A stretch of 64,000 nucleotides of DNA. It comes from Amphibalanus amphitrite. Its lineage: Eukaryota > Arthropoda > Thecostraca > Balanomorpha > Balanidae. The DNA lies in the NCBI RefSeq assembly GCF_019059575.1, contig NW_024881501.1, forward strand, positions 2,155,001-2,219,000. The letters run 5' to 3'. Positions 33,250 through 44,964 of the stretch are shown here, piece by piece; within the stretch, counting starts at the first letter, position 1; every line of letters starts with the position of its first letter. The notes below the pieces were generated by a model. The model saw only the letters and a list, made by a program, of their open reading frames with translations. It had not been told where the DNA came from and did not search any database. The position numbers and the translations under genes were made by a program.

Positions 33250-34206
33250 ATCCCTAGCATGTGTAGACGGGGTTCGATGGACCCCCGTTGGTTTTTCGTG
33301 AATAACTCGCGCAAACAGCAAACGATCACGACCAAACTTTCAGGTCCCTCATGTTGATCTACTGTACACCGACTCTGAAAATTTCATGACCCTGACCCAA
33401 ATGACCTTTGACCTGTGAACTATTTCTGGAGACCATGTTTGCGCGGAATCTCAATTCGCAATTCAGCGTATTTCAGCTCACAATTCACATTATCCGCGCG
33501 TTTCCAGTCTTTTTGTGATTGTGAACGTCCAAACATGTGGAATGATGCTCGTCTCATGCATTGCGGTGGGTGTCAAGGTCACCTGGAGGTCAGATCAAGT
33601 CACTGACCTTTCTTGACATCGGTTCATATTTTCAGTTTTACATGTTTCTAGGGTAGTTTTTTGGCTGATTCCGAAGTTAGTATCCATTTGAACTCAGATA
33701 ACAGTAGTACTTCTGCTATATGTGATTTGAACATTCACGAAATAGTTTTAGTGCCTTCCTAAACATGTTACGACGCCGTCAGTAGTAGTTGACACTTACT
33801 ATGGATAGCCGGCAGGATGCCTACTGGTTGACCTGACATGACCTGACCCGACCTGGCCTAAATGCATGAAGACATCATCTGTGATCAAAACGAACATGAA
33901 ATACGTGATCAGCACCCCGAAAAACATCTTCAATTGAAAACGCAGGCTCAATTTACAAAGTTCTAGCAGGTCCCGATTTTCCTGACTTTTAGGTCATTGA
34001 CCTGACCTGGAAAGTCAACCAATGACCAAGGACCAAATTGGGTATCATCGGCTTCCACTCGTCACGAGCAACACGTTTTTCTCTCGAAGCTCTAGCTAGA
34101 TCAGGGGCTGAACAGCAGGGGATGGGGCAATGGGTGAGGTCCAACCGACCACCCATCCCCTATACACGTTAGACGCTGGAAAACGCCGCACACATGCGAG
34201 GGCTAA
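33250..34206. mobile_element. piggyBac-like MITE, old copy
   Basis: The left CCCTAGCATGTGTAGACGGG and right CACACATGCGAGGGCTAA are decayed versions of the TTAA-CCCTCGCATGTGT ends of the 55948 copy; both TTAA sites are mutated. The interior follows family 1 (CATGACCCTGACCCAAATGACC). Many substitutions and one short internal duplication suggest age. Confidence 0.72.
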
Positions 34207-34325
34207 ATCATAAACCTTCGATGCATATGGGTGACAAGCGTAGCAACATGCAACGTGGGTTGTCAAAGCTGTTCCGCTTATGTAGCGTTTTTTATAGGCC
34301 TATATTTCAGCAACGGGTAGTCCTA

Positions 34326-35018
34326 TTAACCCTCGCCGGCACAGGACATTTCGAGTCCTTCGACGGCACAAGGGGGGAGGGTGGTAGGACCCCCCCCCCT
34401 CGCGTTTGGCCCCTGATGGAGCTAGAGCTTCGCGGAAAAAACGAGCGTGCTGCCCGTCACGAGAGGAAGCCAATGATAACCAATTTTAAGGTCCTAGTTC
34501 ATTGGTTGACCTTCCAGGTCAGGTCAATGACCCAAAAATCGGGAATATCGGGACCTGTTAGAAAGTCGTAAAGTGTGGTTGAAAGGGGTTTTCCGGGGTG
34601 CTGATCACGAATATCGTGTTAGTTTTGATCACAGATGATGTCGTTAAGCGTCTAGACCATGTCGGGTCAGGTCAGGTGACCTTGACCTTCAGGTGACCTT
34701 GACACCCACCCTAATGCATGGGAGCAACATCAAATCACATGTTTGAACGTTTGAAACCACGAAAAGCTTGCAAACGCGCGGTTAATGCGAGCCGACATAC
34801 GCCGAATCGCGATTCCGGCCAAACATGGTCTCGGAAAAGAGGTCACAGGTCAAAGGTCATTTGGGTCAGGGTCATAGAATTTTCAGGGTAGGTGTAAAAT
34901 TGATCAATGCGAGGGTACTGAAAGTTTGGTCGCGATCGGCCGCTTTTTACGCAAGTTATTTGCGAAAAACCTTAGGGGGTTGCATCAACCCCCCACCCCA
35001 TGTGCCGGCGAGGTTTAA
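34326..35018. mobile_element. piggyBac-like MITE, family 1, internally deleted
   Basis: TTAA at 34326-34329 and 35015-35018. The left is the long end: CCCTCGCC, GGCACAGG and the second GGCACAAGGGG exactly 27 nt later. The right is the short end with TTGCATCAA between G- and C-runs. Compared with the 895-905 bp copies it lacks about 200 bp, with the break inside an AGGTCAGGTCAGGT stretch near 34670. Confidence 0.85.
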
Positions 35019-35306
35019 CTTGCGACCTTTTTGCAGGGCAGCCTCATTCCTTCTAAAAGTATCGGACTACTGTCGATGGATGTGAGTGATCACTACATCA
35101 CGTGCAAAAAAAAAAGACTACGGACAAAATGAAGGGGTTTCCTCGATAGAAAAATATGTATGGCTCCTCGGTAGAGTGTTGGACGGTTGGTAAATGGCAT
35201 GATATATGAATAGATGTCAAGCGTTTAATCGTTACGGAACGCTGAAAAATTGATGCGATTCGATCTTTTAGACAAACGATAATCAATTTTCCCGCTAATC
35301 CGATTG

Positions 35307-36298
35307 TTAACACGCGCACCGACGGGGGTCTGCGCCAACTTCGTACCGACGGGGGGGGGGGGCGGATGACCGCCCCCGAGATCTCGAGAACGAAGCAAGA
35401 TAGCGACAAGCGGTAAACGGCATCGGATACGAACGGACAAGGTCTACAATTTTTACACAGGTCATTTTCAGGTCAGGTCAAAGGTGACGTCACAGGGGTC
35501 AAAAAAGTCAAAATGGCGGCGCTATATATGGAGAGTTTTTCTCGAATAACTCTCGAATTAGTCAAGATAGGAACAAACTTAGAGCATCATCGTGATTCTC
35601 TCGTCAATCCGCATCGAATGATATATATGTTGACCTCGAAAGGTCAAGGTCAAAGGTTGACCTCAGGTCACGTGACCTCGAGGTCATCATGTATATCATT
35701 CGATGCGTCTTGACGAGCTGAACACAATGAGATCATCCGCGCGGCTGTATCTTGTTCCTGTGCGGAGTTATGGGCAAAAAACCTTTGGTGACTTTTGATG
35801 ACGTCACATGACCTTACAGCTGCCCAACAGCAAAACAGACCTCAAGGTAGTGAAGGTTAATCGTATATGAAGTCATGTATGGTATATGGGGCCATTCCGA
35901 CCCGTTTTAGTGGTAAAAACAGGGAGTTGGTTTTTCCCCATTGACTTATAAGGGGGAGGTCGAGAAATTGACCTGACCTTAGGTCACCGATATCAAAATT
36001 CCGAGATATACAAATTGTAGCTACTAATGACCTAATAACACCCTGCGACTTTCAAAGGCCTCCGACATCTACTGTAGCTCTGGCACGGTGACAAAGTTGC
36101 AAAAAAAGTGACTTGACGTTGGGTCATTCAAAGTGACCTGGTGACCTGACCTTGAAAGTTAGGAGGTTCAAACCTGCACACCATGTGTAAAATTGATGAG
36201 AGAATAGTCGTACCAAATTTCGCGGTTTTTCCGCTATTCGCGAAAAACCTCAGGGGGGGCGGATATCCGCCCCCCCCCCCCGTCGGTGCGCGTGTTAA
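35307..36298. mobile_element. piggyBac-like MITE, family 3, copy 1
   Basis: TTAA at 35307-35310 and 36295-36298. The left is the long end: CACGCGCACCGACGGGGG and the second ACCGACGGGGG 27 nt on. The right is the short end: GCGGATATCCGC palindrome between G- and C-runs, then CGTCGGTGCGCG. The interior has TCAAGGTCAAAGG, GACGTCACAGGGGTC and CCATTGACTTATAAGGG at 35938. Nearly identical by eye to 44965-45980. Confidence 0.88.
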
Positions 36299-37665
36299 TT
36301 CGGCGAAAACGGTGTGTGGTTTCCTGGGCCCGCGCCATGGCTCCATCTAATTTGTCAGCACTAATGGGCACCCAGTCCACCGACTCATATCACACCTGTT
36401 CGGTGCTAACAGGATCTGCCTAACCCGCCGTCCGCCGTGTCAGTGCAGGCGGCTGTTGGGTCCAATAATAGAGGGCGCACGTCAAACCGCACGGTCCAAC
36501 AAAAAACAGGCACCGCTCTCGGGTGAAACCCAGATGGCCGAGAATGTAGATTACTATCGCGGCTATTCTTAGAAACCATTGTGGCGCTTGGGACGAAGGC
36601 CGAAAATAGAACACACCTGACCCGGCGAACATGAAAGGGCTTTGACGCGAACGTTCCAGGTATGGGGTCTACTTTGAATGCATGGGTCAACTCGAGAAGA
36701 TCGCTCATTCGAGTGAGAGTTTGCGTCTAGTTTATGCCTCACAGGTCCGCGACGGCATCGAAATTTGAGGTGTCCATTCCGTGATTTCCACTCAGCGGCG
36801 CAATGCCGGGGCCCTGATTTGGGAAGTGATGGCGCTTTTCCACGAACAAATGCGTCATCAAGCGATGGACTCCTTCCGAATGTTCATCCATTTCCACGGT
36901 GTCGTGAATGTGGTTTGTGAGCGGCAGCAGAAGCGGTCAGCTTGAGTGTAATGTATGATGTGTATTATTTTCACGCTCAGTAGGCAGCGATTTCTTCGCT
37001 TATGAATGATAACTGTGGGGTGTGAAGAGCGGTCCGTGGGCCGGAGCCGTAGCCGGGGGCGGCTGTCGAGCCCGAGCGTGTGCTCCGGGATGTGACTGAT
37101 GACGCCGGGCGTGATGACGCCGCCCGGGAGGCCCAATACATGCCCTCCTCGTCAACGGTTTGAGCTGGAGTGATGTCCCGGCGCAAGAGGCAGAGCCAGG
37201 TATACCACCCTCGTCAACGGTTTGAGTTGGGGTGATGGGCCTGTCCGAGAAACTTCACTCCACAACTCATTTGGCAATGCTTAAGTCGACTCTAGTTGCC
37301 AGCGCAGAAAAGTCAAATCTCGACATAATTTGAGTTGGCTATTTCCACGCGCGGTGAGCCCGTTAGGAACCAAACTCCCAATGGAACCATCTGTGAGCAA
37401 TGATCGCTCTCACCCGGCCTCAACATGGTACATACCATCTCGGCTTCGCAAAGCATTGAGTCGCCAACTATCGTCGACATCCATACACATTGCACACGAA
37501 TAGGTACATGGCCCGAGCCTGCTTTGGATCGGTTGTCTGTCGTTGCACTCTCTGAATAACAGCCGCCGACTGCCGAGACACCGTCTGAATAATAGGCGAC
37601 ACTTGAGCTGACAGCAGCACCAGACGCGTAAAACAGGCCCCAATATAAAAACATATGTGCCTATG
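36299..37665. other. Unannotated non-coding
   Basis: No gene recognised. CCTCGTCAACGGTTTGAG is directly repeated at about 37145 and 37209, 64 bp apart. Confidence 0.35.
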
Positions 37666-37667
37666 TA

Positions 37668-38629
37668 GGGGAGAGCGGGGAGAGTTGTATCATGTCCAAG
37701 TTGTATCAGGGCGAATTGTGCCAAACTTATCCAATAGATGACGCTCTTGACACGACCAGCAGACGAGGTTTTCCGGGTGCCATCTTTCCCTGTTCTGTCG
37801 TGTGGCTGGGTGGACGCGTCTCGAGGTGAGAGCCGATTTTATGTTTTTTTAATGTCATTCTAAAAAAAATAAGTTGCAAGAAAATGTGTGTTTTGGGCAT
37901 TTAGATGTGCACGAATTTGAAAGATCTCCGTAGCGGTGGTGAGGGTAGGTTCTAAGGCTGCGTGAGTGAAAATGGATTTCTCCAGCTGTCCGCTGTTTTT
38001 GAGCACGAGGATGTTTTTTCCAAGATGGCGGCGAGGTACATGTTGTATCAGAGCCGGGTGGGGTATGTTGTAACATGTATGTATGTATAGGTATGTTGCT
38101 TTTGATCGCGAAAGCTAAGCCCTGGCTCGCGTTTGTAGGTAGCTAGTCAATACTCGTTCCATTTCGGCACAATGTGTTGGCTTCTTTGCTCTTAACGGGC
38201 CACTTTTGCGTTTAGTCTGTTGATGTTTCGTTCGTTTCGATGTTTCGTTCGGATTGCATTAACCTAAGTTTGGTCTAATAAAAGTGAAGCCTTTGAGCAT
38301 ATACATTGTATTAAATTAACCCCATTTAATGTTGTTATGTTCAAAACCAGTAGCAAGCACACTCCCTGAAACGTGAAATGCCTAGTGATACAAATTACCC
38401 CACCATGTGATACAACTCACCCAAGCCATGGGGCAAGTTGTATCAAAAACATTGTTCTATTCGGCAGACCGTAGAAGAAAAACTGGTAGAGGTAGCGGAA
38501 AAGTTACTTTGCACAAAAAAGCAGAAGAATCAAGGAAGGAGATAGTATGGAAATAATGAGTTTATCACGGATAGTTACGAGGTTATGGGTCTCGGAGTAA
38601 AAACTGATACAACCCACCCCACTCTCCCC
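37668..38629. mobile_element. TA-flanked non-autonomous DNA transposon
   Basis: Terminal repeats start GGGGAGAGCGGGGAGAGTTG at the left and GGGGAGAGTGGGGTGGGTTG read inward from the right, with TA on each side (37666-37667 and 38630-38631). Both continue with TATCA. The interior repeats TTGTATCA or TGATACAA at least six times, as subterminal binding repeats. A TA target is typical of Tc1/mariner-type and some other cut-and-paste elements; the superfamily is left open. No transposase frame. Confidence 0.78.
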
Positions 38630-38723
38630 TACGGTACTGTTTCCTTGTTTAGACCATGCATGTATATGTATGGGTGTACGTAGTTCTTGGTTTCGTGATG
38701 AAATCCATCGCTGACTGTTGTGA

Positions 38724-38726
<3 letters not shown>

Positions 38727-38778
<52 letters not shown>
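38727..38778. repeat. TA microsatellite
   Basis: About 50 bp of uninterrupted (TA)n. Confidence 0.97.
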
Positions 38779-38780
<2 letters not shown>

Positions 38781-40153
38781 TTACATGTCAATACATAAAA
38801 ATTAAATATGAACGTTGTACATTGTATGGTAGTTTTGTCAGTATGTAGTTAGTTTCTTTATTAGGTCACGGGATATAAGCTCTAGCCATCGCACAAGTTC
38901 TCTATCCACTCTGCCTTCGATAATCGTTATCCATCGAATAGCGTCGAATCTATTCTGTCTAAATGGGGAAATCGATTGACCCCACACCTCACTGTCAGTG
39001 AGGACACTCACTGGAACCAAAAATAGAAGCCATACGTCACGCTGGACGATCCGAATGGACGGCTGTTCCCGGACACGGCACACATTTTAACGGACTCAAA
39101 TTATTATAGCCGACTATTATTAGGAAACAGGAATCACCCAGGAATTAAAAATAAATTCCCAGTAGGTCGCAGCGCCGCGTACAACTAATCCCCGACTTTG
39201 CCCTGGAGGGGTGATCCGCTGTGATCTTCGAAACTATCGGGCTCATTTCCAGAGTCCAAAGGGCATTCGATAGCCCCTCAAACATAATGTAGAGGGGTTA
39301 GTTACTCTGACCTCAGTGCAGCTGATTACGTCACAGGTTTCTAGTCAGGTCAAAAAAGCTTTACAGACTTTTTGCCGCTCTTCAAACGAATTTAGTGTCA
39401 GCCATCAGTTAGATATTGGTTGGGGATTTTTATTGCAGATATATTTTACTAAGTCACTAAATTGCTGCCAGTTCTGATCACAAAAGATCAGACCATCGGA
39501 GTCACATCTCTAAAGTTCCTTTGAAACTACAACAACCTCGTGAGGCACAAGCGACATTGACCGCTACTCATATCTTTCTAGTAGAGGTTTAATTGCCATT
39601 GGGTCTACAGTGCAGGGGTATTTCTAGCTCGCATTCCTCTGCGATGTTAAGATTAGATTTTAGTATCTTTGCATCCCTCTAAGGTGCAAAGCTTAAGTGA
39701 CGAGGGTTCACAGCCCAAAATCAAGAGTCCAAGTGATGATGCGTCAATAACTGAACCATTTTTGGCGGTTGTTGTGGTGAAACTTGTGAATTAAAAACAA
39801 GCTACTCCAATTTGTCATAAATAAATACATTTGATTGTAACATTTTGATAAATTATAGATAAACCTCTACACATAAAAATATAGGGTTCTTCATGGCTCA
39901 CTCGTGGAAGATAAAATCTCTTTTCCTCGCGTGTTCCAGTAAAACCTCGCTCCTTCGTCGCTCGGTTTTTCAGGAACTCGCAGAATACATCCTTAGCCTC
40001 CACTCGGAGCCTTTAAGAATCCTCTTTTTCTTATATTTTGCAATTCAAATTAGTTGTTGTGTATCAGCATCCACTTTACCATGAAGGTGGATTCAGATCA
40101 TATTTACGTGAAGCCAAAAGTTAGGACAATATATTCCTGCCCGGGGCCGGGAT
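38779..40153. other. Mostly unannotated; small MITE-like fragment
   Basis: No gene. About 39230-39390 has GGGCATTCGATAGCCCC and CAGGTTTCTAGTCAGGTC, resembling family 4 interior sequence at about 23940-24000, so it is probably an old fragment. Confidence 0.35.
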
Positions 40154-40827
40154 GATTACGGAGCGAGCGAAGCGAGCGTAGTCTTTCCTTAGATTAACGG
40201 AAATTTCTGAGTATGAGCGGCCGGCCGGCCGGCCGGCCGGCCGTGGTCACGCTTTTGCGAGGCTTATATCTCAGCAACCACTTGACCGATTTACACGCGG
40301 TAATTTTTGTAGGGTAGCTTCATTCCTTCTACCAAGTATTGGACTATTCCCGATGCATGCGGGTGACCCCTTACGCACGTGCCACGTGCAAAACGAAGAG
40401 GTGTCAGTTTTGTAATTGTTGCAATATCTCGGTAACTACCTGGCCGATTACGCTGAAAGTTGGTATGTAGGTAGGCATCCGCTAGGCAATGCATATCCAT
40501 GTGCCAGAGTTGGGGTGCTGCTGCACGTGCGCACGTGCAGGGGTCGTTTCCAGATCTCGAGAACGGCTGGACCGATTGCGCTCAAATTTGGTACACGGTT
40601 AGGGACCAGTTAGTAGGGTGCCGTGCACAAGTCAGTTGGGACCCATTTTGCACGTGCGCACGTGCAGGGTGCCGCTACCAGATCTCGAGAACGGCCTGGC
40701 CGATTGTGCTCAAATTTGGCACATCGTTAGAGACCGGTTAGTAGGGTGCCGTGCACAAGTCAGTTGGAGGTACCCCCTCGCAATTTCGCACGTGCAAGGC
40801 CACCCTCTCGCTCGCTCCGTTAGTCGC
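40154..40827. mobile_element. Non-autonomous repeat with GGAGCGAGCGA ends
   Basis: GATTACGGAGCGAGCGA at the left is matched inverted by TCGCTCGCTCCGTTAGTC at the right. The interior has (GGCC)n at 40220-40242 and repeats of ATCTCGAGAACGGCYGGACC / CTCAAATTTGG, including a 128-bp tandem duplication (40553 against 40681). Two copies of the palindrome TGCACGTGCGCACGTGCA occur. Related fragments surround the MITEs at 33.1-35.1 kb. Class unknown. Confidence 0.55.
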
Positions 40828-40848
40828 CCCAAAAGGCGTTATACTGGT

Positions 40849-40943
40849 TCAATAAATGTCACCGAGGTTTTTTAGCGAAAACTCCGAGGGCCGTTAGGCC
40901 CGAGGGGATTTTGCTAAAAAAAAGCGAGGTGACATTTATTGAA
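40849..40943. repeat. Long imperfect hairpin
   Basis: TTCAATAAATGTCACCGAGG at 40849 and its inverse ending CCTCGCTT...GGTGACATTTATTGAA at 40943 form arms of about 43 nt around a CCGAGGGCC-loop-GGCCCGAGG core. It sits at the right edge of the preceding repeat and may be its terminal structure. Confidence 0.75.
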
Positions 40944-41250
40944 TTCCCGGCCTTAGGGCTGGAAGGTGTTTCCCATACCTGCCAAAAAGCTCACAACTTG
41001 CAGCGATGGACCCATGTGGGTTGAAAACGAGTTCTGAAAATATTTAAGTCTTCTTTTTTAGTTATTTTCTTCGTCATCAGCCTAAGTCACTTTATTTTCA
41101 CTTCACTTGGGTGCTAAGCAAAAATCTTTTGACTGAATTTTGGTGTTATTCATGAACAAGTAATGGGTCTCAAGTTGATGATGAAAATTATTATAAGATT
41201 AAATTCCCCTGCACACACGCTAAAAAGATCAGTAAGTGTAGGCCTTCCGC
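40944..41250. other. Unannotated non-coding
   Basis: AT-rich. Nothing recognised. Confidence 0.3.
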
Positions 41251-42155
41251 TTAACCCTCGCCGGCACAGGGGGGGGGGGTTGATGCAACCCCCCCCCTAA
41301 GGTTTTTCGCGAATAACTCGCGTAAAAGCGGCCGATCGCGACGAAACTTTCAGTACCCTCGCATTGATCAATTTTACACCTACCCTGAAAATTTCATGAC
41401 CCTGACCCAAATGACCTTTGACCTGTGACCTCTTTTCCGAGACCATGTTTGGCCGGAATCGCGATTCGGCGTATGTCGGCTCGCATTAGCCGCGCGTCTG
41501 TAAGCTTTTCGTGGTTTCAAACGTTCAAACATGTGATTTGATGTTGCTCCCATACATTAGGGTGGGTTTCAAGGTCACCTGAAGGTCAGGTCAGGTCATT
41601 GACCTTTGGTGACCTCGGGTGACCTCGGTTCACTTTTTCGAGTTTTACATGTTTCTAGGCTGGTTTTTGGAGCTGAATTCGAATTTAGCAACCATTTTAA
41701 CATTTACGAAGTAGTTTTGGTGCCTTCGTAACATGTTACGAAGCTGTCAGAGGCGGTTGACACGTATTACGAATACCCGTCACAACCCCTACCGGTTGAC
41801 CTGACCTGACCTGACCCGACCTGGTCTAAATGCTTAAAGACATCATCTCTGATCAAAACTAACACGATATTCGCGATCAGCGCCCCGGAAAAACCACATA
41901 GCAGCCACTCTTTACGACTTTCTAACAGGTCCCGATTTTCCCGGTTTTCGGATCATTGACCTGACCTGGAAGGTCACCCGATGACCTAGGACCTTAAAAT
42001 TGGGTATCATCGGCTTCGTCTCGTGACGGGCAACACGCTCGTTTTTTCCGCGAAGCTCTAGCTCGATCAGGGGCCAAACGCGAGGGGGGGTCGTACCAAC
42101 CCCCCCCCCTTGTGCCGTCGAAGGACGCAAAATGGCCTGTGCCGGCGAGGGTTAA
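41251..42155. mobile_element. piggyBac-like MITE, family 1, complete
   Basis: TTAA at 41251-41254 and 42152-42155 with 16-bp repeats CCCTCGCCGGCACAGG. The left is the short end (G-run, TTGATGCAA, C-run). The right is the long end (TCGTACCAA hairpin, then TTGTGCC and, 27 nt on, the outer repeat). The interior matches 15760-16655 closely. Its right TTAA is also the left TTAA of the next element. Confidence 0.92.
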
Positions 42156-43063
42156 CCCTCGCCCGCACATGGGGGGGGGGGGTGGTTGCCACCCCCCCAG
42201 GCAGTCTTTCTGCTCTGCTCTCAACATTTTTAGAGCTAGAAGGCTGATTTTTCGTATAGCTGCTCGTCTATCCTTTCTTGATGTCCACTGAAAATTTCAA
42301 GTTTCTGTGATTTTTTGTTTCGGAGATATGACCTTGTTTTTCAGGTCATGTCATGACCCAAATGGCCAATTCGCAACATCTTGCGTTTGCCATGGGCCTT
42401 GTGAGCTTTTGACACCCTGATTTCGGCCTTTTTTGCCAGTCTTACCTCCCACCTATCATGGAACATGTTGTTCGACGATGTACAGGGGTCAAGGTCAGGG
42501 TCAAGGTCAACCTAGGTCATCTAAGATAATTGCGTTTTAGGCAAGCTGAATTTACTTTTTGTGAAGTTTTTTGACTGCATTTTTGGTAAAAGCTTCTCAG
42601 ATCATGATTTCATGTGATATGGACCCAAAAACAATCGGTGCACACATCAGTATACACACAGACACACACAGACATACAAACACATATAATTGACCTTGAC
42701 CTAACTTGACCTGAAATGACCTCAGCAGCAAAATTCTGGTCGGATAGTGTGACAAAGAGGTTCTAGCTGGCTTGGCACCAGAAAACAGCATCGTCATCGG
42801 TATTTGATAAGCAGCGCACTTGATATCCAACGGTGACCCAAAACAGCAACATTTTTTAGTTTGACCTGACCTGGAAGGTCAATGACTGACCTGAGAAGGT
42901 AAAACTGGGTATCATTGGATTCGTCTCTTCCCAAAGAATCTTTTTGGTCTTTACTGCTAAGCTCTATCTCCAACAGGAACGAAATGGCGCGGGGGGTGGC
43001 AACCCCCCCCCCCCCCCCTGTGCGTTCTAGGATGGGAAAATGGCATGTGCGGGCGAGGGTTAA
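42152..43063. mobile_element. piggyBac-like MITE, family 2, complete
   Basis: TTAA at 42152-42155 (shared) and 43060-43063. The left is the short end: CCCTCGCCCGCACATG then a GTGGTTGCCAC hairpin between G- and C-runs. The right is the long end: GTGGCAAC hairpin, CTGTGCG, and 27 nt further the outer CATGTGCGGGCGAGGG. The interior has GGTCAAGGTCAGGGTCAAGG near 42487 and differs from family 1. Non-coding. Confidence 0.9.
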
Positions 43064-43514
43064 GCCGGATGTGGTCTTAGAGTACCTGAGCTGTGAACAG
43101 TGCTGCTTGGCCGCGATGGGTTCCTAGCGTCCAGTTGGACGGCGCTGTTGTCAAACCGAGGACCTCGGCCCGTGAATCGCATCCATAGTCCCTTCCCGCC
43201 AGGCGTCACCCAAACTCCCCTGTGAGAAGATACCCACACTCCCACACCTGCGCCACTCAGAGGAGGGCCGAGCAGCTCTGTGATCGCTGCACGGCACACA
43301 GCCGGCGGCTTGCAGCTGGCGTACATATAAGGCGGGTCGCCGGCACGTGTGAACGATGCAGGCACAACAGCTGCAGTGGAGACGTAAATAAACAAAGAAA
43401 AGAAACTGAAGATGTTCCTTCCCACTGATTTCATCGCCGTTTAATGTCCCGTTTATGTGATGCACAGCACGGACACGCCACAAATCGTCCCGCCTCTGGG
43501 GCGACCACTCATCG
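43064..43514. other. Unannotated non-coding
   Basis: GC-rich. Nothing recognised. Confidence 0.3.
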
Positions 43515-43645
43515 CCGGCTACCGTCGCCAGGAGTAGGGGAGCTCTCATCACTGGCTACCGTCGCTAGGAGGAGGGGAGCTCTCATCACCGGCTACCGTC
43601 GCGCGAGGAGAAGGGGAGCTCTCATCACCGGCTACCGTCGCCAGG
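43515..43645. repeat. ~38-bp minisatellite, about 3.5 units
   Basis: Units read GAGCTCTCATCACCGGCTAC then CGTCGCCAGGAGTAGGG. Confidence 0.9.
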
Positions 43646-43793
43646 AGTGGGGGAGCGCCGTTTGTCATCCACGCTCGGTGCCCGACGCGTGCCCGCCTCT
43701 CGCTCCGGTCCGCGGCCACTGCGCTCCCCGATCGGGACCGGCCCACGTGCGGCACTCACCGGACGTGCGCACAAGCCCGGCGGCGTCCGAGGT

Positions 43794-44062
43794 GACCCGT
43801 GTCGGAGCCCGTGTCGGAGCCCGTGTCGGAGCCCGTGTCGGAGCCCGTGTCGGAGCCCGTGTCGGACCCGTGTCGGAGCCCGTGTCGGAGCCCGTGTCGG
43901 AGCCCGTGTCGGAGCCCGTGTCGGAGCCCGTGTCGGAGCCCGTGTCGGACCCGTGTCGGAGCCGGTGTCGGTGTCTGTGTCGGTGTCGGAGTCGAAGTCT
44001 GTGTCGGAGCCCGTGTCGGAGCCGGTATCTGAGCCGGCGTCGGAGCCGGTGTCGGTGTCAGC
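43794..44062. repeat. 12-bp GTGTCGGAGCCC minisatellite
   Basis: GTGTCGGAGCCC units with periodic GTGTCGGACCC shortening, then GGTGTCGGTGTC variants. Frames read VGARVGARVG or SEPVSEPVS and are artefacts. Confidence 0.95.
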
Positions 44063-44964
44063 ACACTGCCGGCAGGCCGGTGATATGTCACACACCGCCG
44101 CCCCGCAAACAGACGCTCCTCCGAGGCGAACTATCACCGTCCCAGAAACGTCCGGGGAGCGTGCTCGCGTGATGACGGCCCTCCTGCGAGAACAAATCAG
44201 TGCAGGAGCAGTTCAAACGATCGGCGGCGAGCGAAAATTGCACGGCAGGGTAATTGAGGGCTGCTAGATACAATGCCGAGTGCCCGACGACCTGCCTGCA
44301 GGCAGAGATGATCACCCGTCACTATTACTTTTCCCCTGCGAGTTATGCACCCTAAATACCGAGGCATCTGATGAAGACATCATTGTGCGTGGCGGCTGGC
44401 GGCCCCCTTCTGCAGCCGGCGCGGTGATGTGCAGTGGTGGGCGCCGAGTGCCCCGTGCTCCGGGAGGGGGTGGGGGCGCACCACTGCACCTAGCGGCGGT
44501 GGTCGGCCCCAGCCCGGCGCCAGATATCCAAGTGAACAGTCAGCGAACACCGTGGGAGAATGGCTGTAGACAGAGGAATCTGCCGTGTTCCTGTATGATT
44601 TGCGAGCGACATTCCGACAGGATGGGCATTTATCTGCTGGCGGGTGATGGCGGATCTGGTCAGTATAAATAGGTCAATAGGACGCCTGAAGTGAGACCCG
44701 CCGTCCCGTCCCGGCACCGGCCGAGCGGCGCCAACAGGTGCTTCCCTTACCAATGGTCGGAGGCCGCATGCCAAGCAGCAATAAACCAGGCGGCGGGCGT
44801 CTTCCGCCGCAAGGCCCGACTGTAGCCAGTCACAGGACCGCCAGGCCGGCGACCACGGACAATGGCGCAACTATTAACCCGCGCTGGGCCGGGGAGGGCT
44901 CAGCAGAGCTCCTTCGCGTTTTTCCCCAATATCTTCTAAACCACATCTTAGGTTTTATTGATGT
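44063..44964. other. Unannotated non-coding
   Basis: GC-rich. No domain seen in any open frame. Confidence 0.3.

Larger units (their letters stand above)
33130..35107. mobile_element. Old repeat of the 40154 type, hosting two MITEs
   Basis: Three separated pieces resemble the repeat at 40154-40827: 33130-33249 (GGCTTGTATCTCGGCAACCG), 34207-34325 (CGATGCATATGGGTGAC...CAACGTGGG) and 35019-35107 (GCCTCATTCCTTCT...CACGTGCAAAA). The gaps are filled by the MITEs at 33250-34206 and 34326-35018. Removing them gives a roughly collinear copy. The outer limits are approximate. Confidence 0.5.

Noticed and set aside
43647..44267. Frames with VGARVGARVG or SEPVSEPVS repeats
   Set aside because: Translation of the 12-bp GTGTCGGAGCCC minisatellite.
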